Shown here piece after piece: positions 8,564 through 15,772 of a stretch of 64,000 nt of DNA. Made by a program: the position numbers and the translations under genes. Each line of letters opens with the position of its first letter. The stretch's first letter is position 1. Source of the DNA: Deltaproteobacteria bacterium (lineage in GTDB: Bacteria; Myxococcota_A; UBA9042; PHBI01). The notes beneath the pieces are model-generated. The model was not told the DNA's origin and did not search any database. It saw only the letters and a program-made list of their open reading frames with translations. The DNA lies in contig JACKFA010000002.1 in NCBI GenBank assembly GCA_020632715.1, positions 293,501-357,500 on the forward strand, written 5' to 3'.

Positions 8564-9432
8564 CAGTCGATATCGTAGGCGACCCCGACGAACATGACCA
8601 CGCCCTCGTCGTGCCAGCCGGCGAGCGCGTTCCAGACGGGCGCGCGCCCGCCGATGGTCAGGACGAGGTCGGTCGCCGGCGAGATGACCACGTCCGCGCC
8701 GATGAAGGCGATGGCGCCGCCAGAGTCGCGCTCGGTGACGCCGTGCTCGGTCGACTTCCCGTCGACGCGCCCGTCGACCGCGACGCGCAGCGCCAACGCC
8801 GGCGCGAGCTGCGCCTGCGCGGCCACGGAGAGGCGCGCGGAGAGCCCGGCGTCGCCCGTCGGCGCCGTGAGCCAGGCGCTCCCCGTCAGCGAGAGCGGGT
8901 AGTCGTCGAGGGTCCCGGCGACGCCGAGCGACGGGTCGACGCTCCCCGAGCCCGGCTGGAGCTCGCGCGGGAGGGCGCTTCCGTCCGCGCGGCGCGCCGT
9001 GGGCGCCGTCGGGAGCGAGACGCCGGCGGTGGCCGCGAGCCCGCGCGTGAGCTGCCAGCGCGCGCGCAGCTCGAGGTCTCCGGTGGCGAGGAGCGAGGTC
9101 TCCGCGAGGTTCACCTCGCGCAGGTGCCTGAAGAGGACGGGCAGGGCGAGCTGCAGGAAGAGGTCGTCGGCGGGGGCCCAGGCGGCGCCGAGCTCGGCGC
9201 GCAGCTCCTCGAGGGCGACGCGGTCGACGCGCGCCTCGCCCACGGCGTCCTCGCGGTAGCGCCCCTCGAAGGTGAAGCGCAGGCGGCCCTCGTAGGGGCG
9301 CTCTGTGCCGAACGCGGCGAGCGTGGGGTCACCGAGCGAGCAGGCGGCGCAGGCGCGCGCGCGCTCAGGCGCCGCGGCGGCGGCAGCGCCTGCGACGGCG
9401 ACGAGGAAGGCGGCGGCGCGCGCCAGGGTCAT
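8563..9432 (-). CDS. Predicted outer-membrane beta-barrel protein with CxxC near the N-terminus
   Basis: The 289-residue product begins with a Sec signal (MTLARAAAFLVAVAGAAAAA). Directly after it is RARACAACSLGDPTLAAFG, with a CxxC pair. The remainder alternates short amphipathic strands and turns (LRFTFEGRYRE, ELRARWQLTRGLAATAGVSL, LALRVAVDGRVDGK, DLVLTIGGRAPVW), as in outer-membrane barrels of the transporter or MetA-like type. It ends with a hydrophobic strand, VVMFVGVAYDID. The ATG at 9432 overlaps the preceding gene by four bases and the stop overlaps the regB-like start, so it is embedded in the MbnP operon. The substrate is unknown; a copper or metal role is inferred only from neighbours. 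Confidence 0.75.
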   Translation of the reverse strand: MTLARAAAFLVAVAGAAAAAAPERARACAACSLGDPTLAAFGTERPYEGRLRFTFEGRYREDAVGEARVDRVALEELRAELGAAWAPADDLFLQLALPVLFRHLREVNLAETSLLATGDLELRARWQLTRGLAATAGVSLPTAPTARRADGSALPRELQPGSGSVDPSLGVAGTLDDYPLSLTGSAWLTAPTGDAGLSARLSVAAQAQLAPALALRVAVDGRVDGKSTEHGVTERDSGGAIAFIGADVVISPATDLVLTIGGRAPVWNALAGWHDEGVVMFVGVAYDID

Positions 9433-10172
9433 GGGGCCTCGAGGCCTATCGAGAGCGAGGCGCGGACGCGCTCGAGGACCGCGCGCCCGGCGCCCTTGGC
9501 GTCGAGATCGACGCCCTCGAACCACGCGCTCGGATCGGACGCGACGTTCACGGCGAGCGCGCGCGTGGTCGCCCCGAGGACGACGCCGTCGAGAGGGGCG
9601 TCGAGGTCGAAGGCCGCGGTCTCCGCGACGTGGAAGGGGCGCCACGCGCCGCCCACCGGGCGCCAGAAGCCGTCGATGACCAGCGTCTTCCCGGCGAAGT
9701 CGACGTCCGCCGGCATGGCGCGCGTCCCGGCGACCGCCCCGTCGACGCGGAGGATCACGCGGCAGTACGTGTCCGGGGGCGGCCGGAGCGTGCCGAGCGC
9801 GGTCGGGGCGCGCCGGAGGAGCCAGTCGACCACGCCCGCGTCGAGCCGCAGGGGATCACCGCCCTCGGTGTGCGCGTACGCGACGCCCGCTGCGCGCTCG
9901 CGGGGCGTCGCTCGCTCGCGGAGCGCCGTGGCGCAGGGCTCGAGCTCGACGGACGCCACGGAGAGCAGCGCGCGCTCGACGAGGACCTCGGCGCCGCTCG
10001 GGAGCGTGACGAGGCCGAGATCGTCGGGCGCGTCGGCGTTCGGCCACGCGGGCGCGGCGAGGGCGACGCGCACCTCGGCGCCCGGCGCGTCGTCGAGGAC
10101 GACGGCGCAGCGGGTCGGGGCGGCGCCGAGCGCCAGCGCTGCGAGGGCCACCATGAGAGGGGGCCGTCGCAT
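9429..10172 (-). CDS. Exported protein of the MbnP operon, unknown function
   Basis: I do not recognise this 247-residue protein. It has a Sec-type signal (MRRPPLMVALAALALGAAPT) and no further membrane segment, so it is likely periplasmic. It contains three further Cys residues (one near the signal, one in VELEPCATAL, one in TYCRVILRVDG). The C-terminal half has a segment, LVIDGFWRPVGGAWRPFHV, that faintly resembles the Trp-rich core of MbnP proteins, suggesting a related beta-sandwich; this is a guess. It begins three bases after the mbnP stop and overlaps the barrel gene by four bases. Confidence 0.7.
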   Translation of the reverse strand: MRRPPLMVALAALALGAAPTRCAVVLDDAPGAEVRVALAAPAWPNADAPDDLGLVTLPSGAEVLVERALLSVASVELEPCATALRERATPRERAAGVAYAHTEGGDPLRLDAGVVDWLLRRAPTALGTLRPPPDTYCRVILRVDGAVAGTRAMPADVDFAGKTLVIDGFWRPVGGAWRPFHVAETAAFDLDAPLDGVVLGATTRALAVNVASDPSAWFEGVDLDAKGAGRAVLERVRASLSIGLEAP

Positions 10173-10175
10173 GGG

Positions 10176-11057
10176 TCACTTCGCCGAGAACGCGGTCTGG
10201 CCGGCCTTGGGCGAGCCCGTCGTGAGGTCGATGCCGAGGTGGTCGAAGACCATCCCGCACTCGGGGTCGTCCTTGCCGCTCATGCAGCCGGGGGCGCCGC
10301 CACCGTCGGCCGTGAGGTCGAGCCCGGCGACGATGGCGCCGTAGTCGACGGCGATGGTGTCGGTCGCCATGTCGTAGTCGGCGATGTCGATGACGGCGCG
10401 GTTCGGCGCGGAGCAGGTCGACACCTCCTGCGTGGTCGCGTCGAGCTCGCAGCCGGTCGAGCCGATGTGCACGTTGTAGCCGTTGGCGCTGCCGTCGAGC
10501 TTGCTGTCGATGCGGAGGAACTTCCGCCCGCCCTGCCACGACCAGAACATGCCCGAGAGATCGAGGGGCGAGGCGGCGGTGGCGGCGTCGCTGTGGTTCT
10601 CGTCGAAGGGGACGCCGAGGGTGAAGCGGAGGCCGGTGAAGTCGGTGCCCTTGGGCGCCGTGACCATGCCCTTGATGGTCGTGTTCACGTCGGTCGTGCC
10701 GTTCGCGCAGGTGCCGGACTTGTCCTCGAGGTCGACGAGGGCGACCTCGCCGTCCTGCCACTTGCCGTCGGCGTCGAGGGTGACGGCGTGCTCGGCGCCC
10801 GCGGCGTCGACGAGCTTCACGTCGCTCACGTAGAAGCGGAAGTCGAGCGGGGCGATGGTCGAGTCGCTCGCGCCGACGTGGGCGAAGGTCTTGTCGCAGG
10901 CGAAGTCCTCGCCGTTGACGTAGCCCGCGAACTTCACGGCGACCGCGGTGGTCGCGTCGCCGCTGCTGCCGCCGCCGTCGTCGCTGCAGGAGGCGGCGGT
11001 GAGCGGCAGGGCCAGGGCGAGGGCGAGCGGGGCGAGCGTGAGGTTCCGGAGGATCAT
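10176..11057 (-). CDS. mbnP: MbnP-family four-Cys lipoprotein (metallo-mystery pair protein)
   Basis: A 293-residue envelope lipoprotein (signal LALALALPLTAASC, then a Ser/Gly/Asp linker). It has the layout of the MbnP family: VAVKFAGYVNGEDFACDKTF, FRFYVSDVKLVDAAG, VALVDLEDKSGTC, LRFTLGVPFDENH, the Trp-rich GMFWSWQGGRKFLRID, HIGSTGCELD, and late Cys pairs in STCSAPNR and PGCMSGKDDPEC. MbnP proteins are copper-associated partners of the dihaem enzyme MbnH, which modifies a Trp. No MbnH gene lies in this window. It is the first gene of the tightly packed run ending in regA, so its product may feed the redox sensor; that link is inference. Confidence 0.85.
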   Translation of the reverse strand: MILRNLTLAPLALALALPLTAASCSDDGGGSSGDATTAVAVKFAGYVNGEDFACDKTFAHVGASDSTIAPLDFRFYVSDVKLVDAAGAEHAVTLDADGKWQDGEVALVDLEDKSGTCANGTTDVNTTIKGMVTAPKGTDFTGLRFTLGVPFDENHSDAATAASPLDLSGMFWSWQGGRKFLRIDSKLDGSANGYNVHIGSTGCELDATTQEVSTCSAPNRAVIDIADYDMATDTIAVDYGAIVAGLDLTADGGGAPGCMSGKDDPECGMVFDHLGIDLTTGSPKAGQTAFSAK

Positions 11058-11185
11058 CGTCGGGGGCTCCTGAGCAGCAGATTGCGTCAGGGGCACCATG
11101 CCGGGATCGGGGTCTCGGGTCGATGTGGCAAATCGTCGCACGCGCGGTCGCCGCGCGCCGCCGACGCGATCGCGTGGCGCGCAGG

Positions 11186-11839
11186 TCAGCTGCCGGGCGC
11201 CGTGAAGCCGGCGGCGCGGTGGCTGCCGTCGCAGAAGGGCTTGTTCTTCGACTGCCCGCAGCGGCAGAGCCAGCACTGCGTAGCGTGGTACGCCTCGCGG
11301 CCGGTGCCGGCGTGGACGGTGAGGTTGCCCGTGACCTCGTTCGGGCCGTCGAGGCAGGGGCTCACGACGAGCTCGCCGCCGGTCGCCGTGAGGGGCTCGC
11401 CGGTCTCGCCGACGGCGCCGACGTCGATGAACTTGGCGGCGTGGTGGGAGTTGTCGCAGTAGGGCGGGTTCTTCGTGGCGCCGCAGCGGCAGAGGGCCAT
11501 CCGCGTGCGCTTCGTGCGCGCGCCGTCGGGGCCGACGACGGTGATGTCGCCGCGGAGGTAGGTCGGGCCGTGCGACGAGACGTGGGCGGTGTTGGCGGCG
11601 GCGGGGGCCTCGCCGGAGCCGTCCTTCCGCGTGTACTGGAGCGCGCCGCTCGGGCAGCGCTCGACGACGGCGGCGGCCTGGTCGGCGGGCACGGCGTCGG
11701 GCTGGCACCACGGCTCGCGCTTGCCGACGAAGAGCTCGCCCTGGGAGCGACCGCACTCGCCGGCGTGCATGCAGAGGCCGCGGTCGTAGCTGATCGTGAT
11801 CGCGTCGCCCTCGTAGGTGGTCACCTTGTCGCTCGCCAT
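11186..11839 (-). CDS. CDGSH iron-sulphur protein with N-terminal 4Fe-4S-type domain
   Basis: A 217-residue redox protein. The N-terminal domain has CMHAGEC, a later lone Cys (REPWCQPDA) and CPSGAL, matching the divergent mono-cluster ferredoxin domain often joined to CDGSH proteins. Two CDGSH-type (mitoNEET-like) motifs follow: CRCGATKNPPYCDNSH, with Asn for Gly, and CRCGQSKNKPFCDGSH. Each would bind a 2Fe-2S cluster through three Cys and one His. The ATG at 11839 is chosen because the ferredoxin-like domain begins there. It is on the same strand as the mbnP operon, 128 bp upstream, and could be cotranscribed. Confidence 0.92.
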   Translation of the reverse strand: MASDKVTTYEGDAITISYDRGLCMHAGECGRSQGELFVGKREPWCQPDAVPADQAAAVVERCPSGALQYTRKDGSGEAPAAANTAHVSSHGPTYLRGDITVVGPDGARTKRTRMALCRCGATKNPPYCDNSHHAAKFIDVGAVGETGEPLTATGGELVVSPCLDGPNEVTGNLTVHAGTGREAYHATQCWLCRCGQSKNKPFCDGSHRAAGFTAPGS

Positions 11840-12018
11840 GGTCGCTCCTGGGTCGTTCCGGTGTCGCTCGCGCTGGACGCCGACGGTAGCAGGCTTCGTC
11901 GCCGCTCGCACGCCCGCCGCGGCGCTGTATCTGGCGCGGATACGACGATTTCTTGGAAATGGTCCGGTGGACCGCGCCACCCTCGGGTGAAAATCGCGAC
12001 ACGCACCTCGGAGTCACC

Positions 12019-12918
12019 ATGCGCGCCCTCTTCGGCCCAGCGACAGCCTCTCTCCTCCTCGCCCTCGGCGCGCTCGGCCTCCTTGCGCTGGCCGCGCCAC
12101 TCGGCGGGTGCGGCTCCGATGGTGGCGGCGGCGACGACATCGGCGAGGTGCCGGACGGCGTGGAGCCAGGCGCGCCCGCGGTCGTCGCGGCGCCGGACGC
12201 CTGGCACCCGGCGCCGGGGACGTCGTGGCAGTGGCAGCTCACGGGCGCCATCGACATGAGCTACGACGTCGACATGTACGACGTGGACCTCTTCGAGACG
12301 ACGGACGACGAGATGGCGGCGCTGCGCCGGGCGGATCGCACCATCATCTGCTACTTCTCGGCGGGTTCGCGCGAGGAGTACCGCGACGACGCCGGGGACT
12401 TCCCGGCGGCGGTGGTCGGTGAGGTGCTGGACAACTGGCCGCACGAGCGCTGGCTCGACGTCCGGGCGGAGAGCGTGCGGGCGGTGATGCGGGCGCGGCT
12501 CGACTACGCGGCGGCGCGGGGTTGCGACGGGGTCGAGCCGGACAACGTCGACGGCTACCAGAACGCGACGGGTTTCCCGCTGACGGTGGCCGACCAGCTC
12601 GACTTCGACCGCTTCCTGGCGAACGAGGCCCACGCGAGAGGGCTCTCGGTCGGCCTGAAGAACGCGGTCGACCTCGTCCCGGCGCTCGAGCCCTACTTCG
12701 ACTGGGCGCTGAACGAGGAGTGCTTCGCCTACGACGAGTGCGACACCCTCGCGCCCTTCATCGACGCGGGCAAGGCGGTCTTCCACGTCGAGTACGTCGA
12801 CAAGGAGGCGGACGCTGACGCCGAGCTCACGAAGGTCTGCGGAGCGGCCTCCACCACGGGCTTCTCGACCCTGGTAGCCCTCTACGACCTCGCGGGCTGG
12901 TCGGTAGCCTGCCCCTGA
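12019..12918 (+). CDS. GH114 (TM1410-like) glycoside hydrolase family lipoprotein
   Basis: A 299-residue lipoprotein (signal ALGLLALAAPLGGCGSD, then a Gly/Asp linker). The domain shows the family pattern of endo-alpha-1,4-polygalactosaminidase-like TIM barrels: WQWQLTGAID, YDVDLFETTD, TIICYFSAGSREEYR, VLDNWPHERWLDVR, GCDGVEPDNVDGYQN, DFDRFLANEAHARGLSVGLK and the late DWALNEECFAYDEC. The acidic residues in GVEPDNVD and NEECF are the likely catalytic site. It would act outside the cytoplasm on amino-sugar polymers, perhaps on prey or matrix polysaccharide. ATG 12019 is preferred over longer in-frame options because the signal peptide starts there. Confidence 0.9.
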   Translation: MRALFGPATASLLLALGALGLLALAAPLGGCGSDGGGGDDIGEVPDGVEPGAPAVVAAPDAWHPAPGTSWQWQLTGAIDMSYDVDMYDVDLFETTDDEMAALRRADRTIICYFSAGSREEYRDDAGDFPAAVVGEVLDNWPHERWLDVRAESVRAVMRARLDYAAARGCDGVEPDNVDGYQNATGFPLTVADQLDFDRFLANEAHARGLSVGLKNAVDLVPALEPYFDWALNEECFAYDECDTLAPFIDAGKAVFHVEYVDKEADADAELTKVCGAASTTGFSTLVALYDLAGWSVACP

Positions 12919-12933
12919 ACACAAGGGGACGGT

Positions 12934-13020
12934 GACGCGAGCGAGCAGTCCCCGGGGACTGTCACACGAGGGGAATCCGATAGGGCGGCCGACGCGAGCG
13001 AACAGTCCCCGGGGACTGTC
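12934..13020. repeat. Two tandem copies of a 30-bp repeat holding an 18-bp palindrome
   Basis: The 30-bp unit starting GACGCGAGCG occurs at 12934-12963 and again at 12991-13020 with one difference. Each contains CAGTCCCCGGGGACTG, a perfect palindrome (12946-12961 and 13003-13018). A third copy of the palindrome is at 15184-15199, on the far side of the HNH remnant. It is a REP-like palindromic repeat; no function is evident. Confidence 0.75.
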
Positions 13021-13057
13021 CGCCCGTCTCCCCCGAAGGGACAAAGCAGCCGCAGCA

Positions 13058-13276
13058 GGCGCCGTGGAGATGTGGGAAACCCCGAACCCGGTCGGCCGCA
13101 GGCCGGCCGGGTTTCGGGGTTTTCCAAGGCGATGGGCAACTCGGCGGTCGGCGCCCGGAGGGCGACGACTGTCGAGTTGTCCAAGGGGGCGGTGTGGGCG
13201 GACTCGTGGGCGGGCCGCGCAGCGGGCCGTCCACAGGCCGTCCACGCCCCCGTCATCGCCGGCATCTCCACGGCGC
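13058..13276 (+). mobile_element. MITE-like element, copy 1
   Basis: This roughly 219-bp unit has terminal inverted repeats (GGCGCCGTGGAGATG at 13058-13072 and CATCTCCACGGCG ending at 13275). It holds two internal hairpins: H1 at about 13077-13124 (AACCCCGAACCCGG pairing with CCGGGTTTCGGGGTT) and H2 at about 13135-13182 (CAACTCGGCGGTCG pairing with the later CGACTGTCGAGTTG). It encodes nothing. An inverted second copy lies at 14762-15012. Its right end supplies the last codons and stop of the HNH remnant. Confidence 0.75.
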
Positions 13277-14484
13277 GGTAGCGCCGCGTACCTCCCGCGC
13301 GTCGTCGCGACGCGAGCACTCGCCAGCGCCGTCGCCAAGCGACCGCCGCGCGCCTCGACCCGGCTCCGAACGAGCTCCGCCCCGAGCACGCGCGCGCGCC
13401 GCCGCCTGGTTGTGCGCACAACACAACACCCGGCCGTTGTCGGCGACGCTCTCCCCCGCCATGGGCCCAGGGCTCCACGTGGTCGAGCGTCAGCCAGCGC
13501 GTCTCGCTGCACCGCGCGCCGGTCACGCTGTCGACGTGGCTGCACTGGAGCCCGTCGCGAGCGACGATCGCGCGCCGGTCTGCCTTCGGGAAGGTCCGTG
13601 GCGTCTTCGTCGTCGTCGCGGCCTTCGTCGTCCGGGCCTTCCGCGGCTTCGCGCCCACGCCGAAGCGCTCTTTGACGAGCTTCGCCTCGAGCAGCGCGAG
13701 GGCGGCGTCGAGCAAGCCCTCGACCGACCGCGCGTCCGGGCTCCGGTGGCTCGTGAGGGCGGCGAGTCGAGCGAGGCGATCGCGCGTGGCGGCGCTGATC
13801 GTGACGGTCAGCTTGTGACGCTCGGCCGAGAGCGGCTCGACGGCGGCGCGCCGGCCGATCGCCGGAGCGGGCGTCGGAGCGGGCGTCGAGGTCTCTCCGA
13901 GGCGCGGGTGCCTCCTTCACGACGGGAGCGGCCGGCGACATCGGCAGCGACGGCGTCGCCGCCACCACGGGCGCGACGACGCTGGCAGCTTCCGGATCGA
14001 CGGCGCGACGTCCGGCCGCGGGAACCGGGCCGCGAGGAGGGCCTCGATCTCGCGCTTCGACTTGCCGCAGGCGGCGTCGATGAGCGACGGCGCGTTCGCG
14101 TCGGTGAGCTTCGGCGCGAGGAGCACGACGCCGGCGAGGTGCAGTCGCCCGGCGCGCACGCGGTCGAGCAGGAGCGGGAAGCGCCGGGCCGCCCGCGCGG
14201 CCTGGATCTTCTTCGCCGCCTCTCCCTCCGACCAGTTCAATTCTCCGAGGCAGTAGGAGAACAGGGAACCGAAGGGCCTCTCGGACCACGCCTCGGTCCG
14301 GTCGACCTCACCGAGGAGTCGCAGGACGTCGGCGGTCTTCTCGAACGACGACGCGCGCGTGGCGCGCGAGCGCGGCGAGGAGCGCGCGGGGCTCCGTGGC
14401 GATGGGTGTCGCGGGACGAGTCGTCGCGATGGGCTCGAGGTGGTTGGCGACGGGTCGGTTCTGGGGCGTCACGTGGGCGTGCAT
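13253..14484 (-). pseudogene. Frameshifted HNH endonuclease
   Basis: Read from an ATG at 14484 the coding sense moves between frames at least three times. The N-terminal part (MHAHVTPQNRPVANHLEPIA) shifts near 14340 into SFEKTADVLRLLGEVDRTEA and on through SYCLGELNWSEGEAAKKIQ and FPLLLDRVRAGRLHLAGVVL. It shifts again around 13990-13900, and the nuclease part resumes near 13715 with FPKADRRAIVARDGLQCSHV, LTLDHVEPWAHGGGE. A further shift near 13460 is needed to reach the second half of the HNH site, VADNGRVLCCAHNQAAARA. Such a gene cannot make a working nuclease unless the shifts are sequencing errors. It lies between the two MITE copies, on the opposite strand to its coding neighbours. Confidence 0.82.
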
Positions 14485-14761
14485 GGCTTCGTTCCGGGGG
14501 CTCTCGATGTTGTAATTCCCTTATAACACAGGCCCTTCCGAGCGAGATTTGCCCCTCCAGGACGCTCCAGGATCGACGAACGACGCCTCGTCCACCTCGG
14601 GCGGTGGCTTGGCCTGGATCAGCGCGCGGTCTGTGGGCTCGTGGGGCTCACCTCGGCCATTCTGGCGCGATGCGCCGCGCCTTCGGTGGGGTGTGTGCTG
14701 GAAACCCGTCAAGCGAAAAGTGGCCTGGTTCTCGATTGTTCGGCCGGGTGCAGGCCTCCGT

Positions 14762-15012
14762 GGGCGCCGTGGAGATGCCGGCGATGACGGGGGGCGACGG
14801 CCAGGACCGCCTGGGGACGGCCCTCCGGTCGCCAGGGGCTGCGCCCCCTGCGACCTCCGGCCCGCCCCCCGAGGCCGCCCCACCCTTTGACAACTCGGCG
14901 GTCGTCGCGCCTCCGGGCGTCGACCACCGAGTTGCCCACATCGCCTTGGAAAACCTGGGGCGCGGCCGGCCTGCGGCCGCCGCGCCCCAGGTTTCCCACA
15001 TCTCCACGGCGC
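14762..15012 (-). mobile_element. MITE-like element, copy 2 (inverted)
   Basis: This is the same element as 13058-13276 but in reverse orientation, about 250 bp long, with GGCGCCGTGGAGATG at 14763-14777 and ACATCTCCACGGCGCC at the right end. Shared blocks include the TTTTCCAAGGCGATG stretch, the CAACTCGG hairpin and CCCCGTCATCGCCGGC. The H1 stem (14950-14995) has a different sequence from copy 1 (AACCTGGGGCGCGG paired with CCGCGCCCCAGGTT) yet pairs perfectly. The 14485-14761 stretch beside it holds no gene I can support. Confidence 0.75.
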
Positions 15013-15183
15013 CTGCGGCTGCTGGGTTTCCCGGGGAGGCTTCGCGGGCCCGACCTGGCATCGCCAAGTTTGCCGTCGCTCGTTCTCCGCGGCTGGCCCC
15101 GTCCCCCGTCCCAACGACGCCCGCGGCCGCTGGTTCCCGCCAGAGCCGCCGCCGTGGGGCGCCGCTTACATTCCTTTACATCG

Positions 15184-15213
15184 CAGTCCCCGGGGACTGT
15201 GAACGTCGTTCAC
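15184..15213. repeat. Two abutting palindromes
   Basis: CAGTCCCCGGGGACTG (15184-15199) is the third copy of the palindrome seen at 12946 and 13003. It abuts GTGAACGTCGTTCAC (15199-15213), an almost identical partner of which (GTGAACGACGTTCAC) is at 35758-35772. They lie between the MITE copy and the ArsR gene. Confidence 0.65.
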
Positions 15214-15269
15214 TTGCGCTGGACCTTTCGCGCTGGGCTCGCTCCGAATTCTCTCATTGACTTCCTTTC

Positions 15270-15295
15270 GACAGTTCGACATTTATAAAACTGTC
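15270..15295 (+). promoter_or_regulatory. Candidate arsR-family promoter/operator
   Basis: An inverted repeat, GACAGTT at 15270-15276 and AACTGTC at 15289-15295, flanks a strikingly AT-rich core (ATTTATAAAA). TTCGAC and GTCGAA extend the symmetry outward. In such GC-rich DNA this is probably the promoter and self-operator of the regulator 70 bp downstream. Confidence 0.55.
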
Positions 15296-15363
15296 AGAAC
15301 GTCGAACGGAGCTTGGGGCTCCGGGCGAGTTGGTGCGCGGGGTGGCCCGCGTGGAGCGCGTTG

Positions 15364-15687
15364 ATGGACGAGAACCGGCTGTCGAAGATGTTCAAGGCGC
15401 TGTCGAACCCGAACCGGCTTCGGCTCTTCGAGCAGATCCGGCAGGGGGGCGACGAGGGCGCCGTGCCCGCCGACGCGCGGCCCTCCCGCGGCGTCGGGGG
15501 GTGCCTCCTCCAGCACGTCATCGACGCCCTCGACGTCGGCGCCCCCACCGTGAGCCACCACCTGAAGGAGCTCGTCAACGCCGGCCTCATCGAGACCGAG
15601 AAGCACGGTAAGCAGCTCCGCTGCCGCGTCGCCCCCGCGGCGCTCGGCGAGCTCGCCCGCTACTTCGGCGGGGCCAGCGGCCGGTAG
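15364..15687 (+). CDS. ArsR/SmtB-family transcriptional regulator
   Basis: A 107-residue winged-helix repressor. LSKMFKALSNPNRLRLFEQI is the usual ArsR opening, and APTVSHHLKELVNAGLIETE is the recognition helix and turn. Between them is an unusually long loop containing one Cys (GVGGCLLQHV) instead of the ELCVC metal site, so metal sensing by the classical alpha-3 site is unlikely. Ending at ARYFGGASGR it has family length. ATG 15364 is chosen because homology begins there. It likely represses itself through the palindrome upstream and perhaps the oxidoreductase gene that follows. Confidence 0.9.
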   Translation: MDENRLSKMFKALSNPNRLRLFEQIRQGGDEGAVPADARPSRGVGGCLLQHVIDALDVGAPTVSHHLKELVNAGLIETEKHGKQLRCRVAPAALGELARYFGGASGR

Positions 15688-15772
15688 GCGACGTTCCGAC
15701 ACGGCGGGCCCGCCCGGTCCCGCCCCTTCCAACTTTTTGCGAGGCTCGAGAGCGAGCAGGGAGCAGTGCGTC

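Noticed and set aside
12934..13020. Two 30-bp repeats as a CRISPR array
   Set aside because: There are only two units, each a perfect palindrome, with a 27-bp spacer and no cas genes in the window.
14521..14700. Possible C-terminal remnant of another protein on the minus strand (EPTDRALIQAKPPPEVDEAS)
   Set aside because: It is too short and matches no family I can name; it could be random open sequence.
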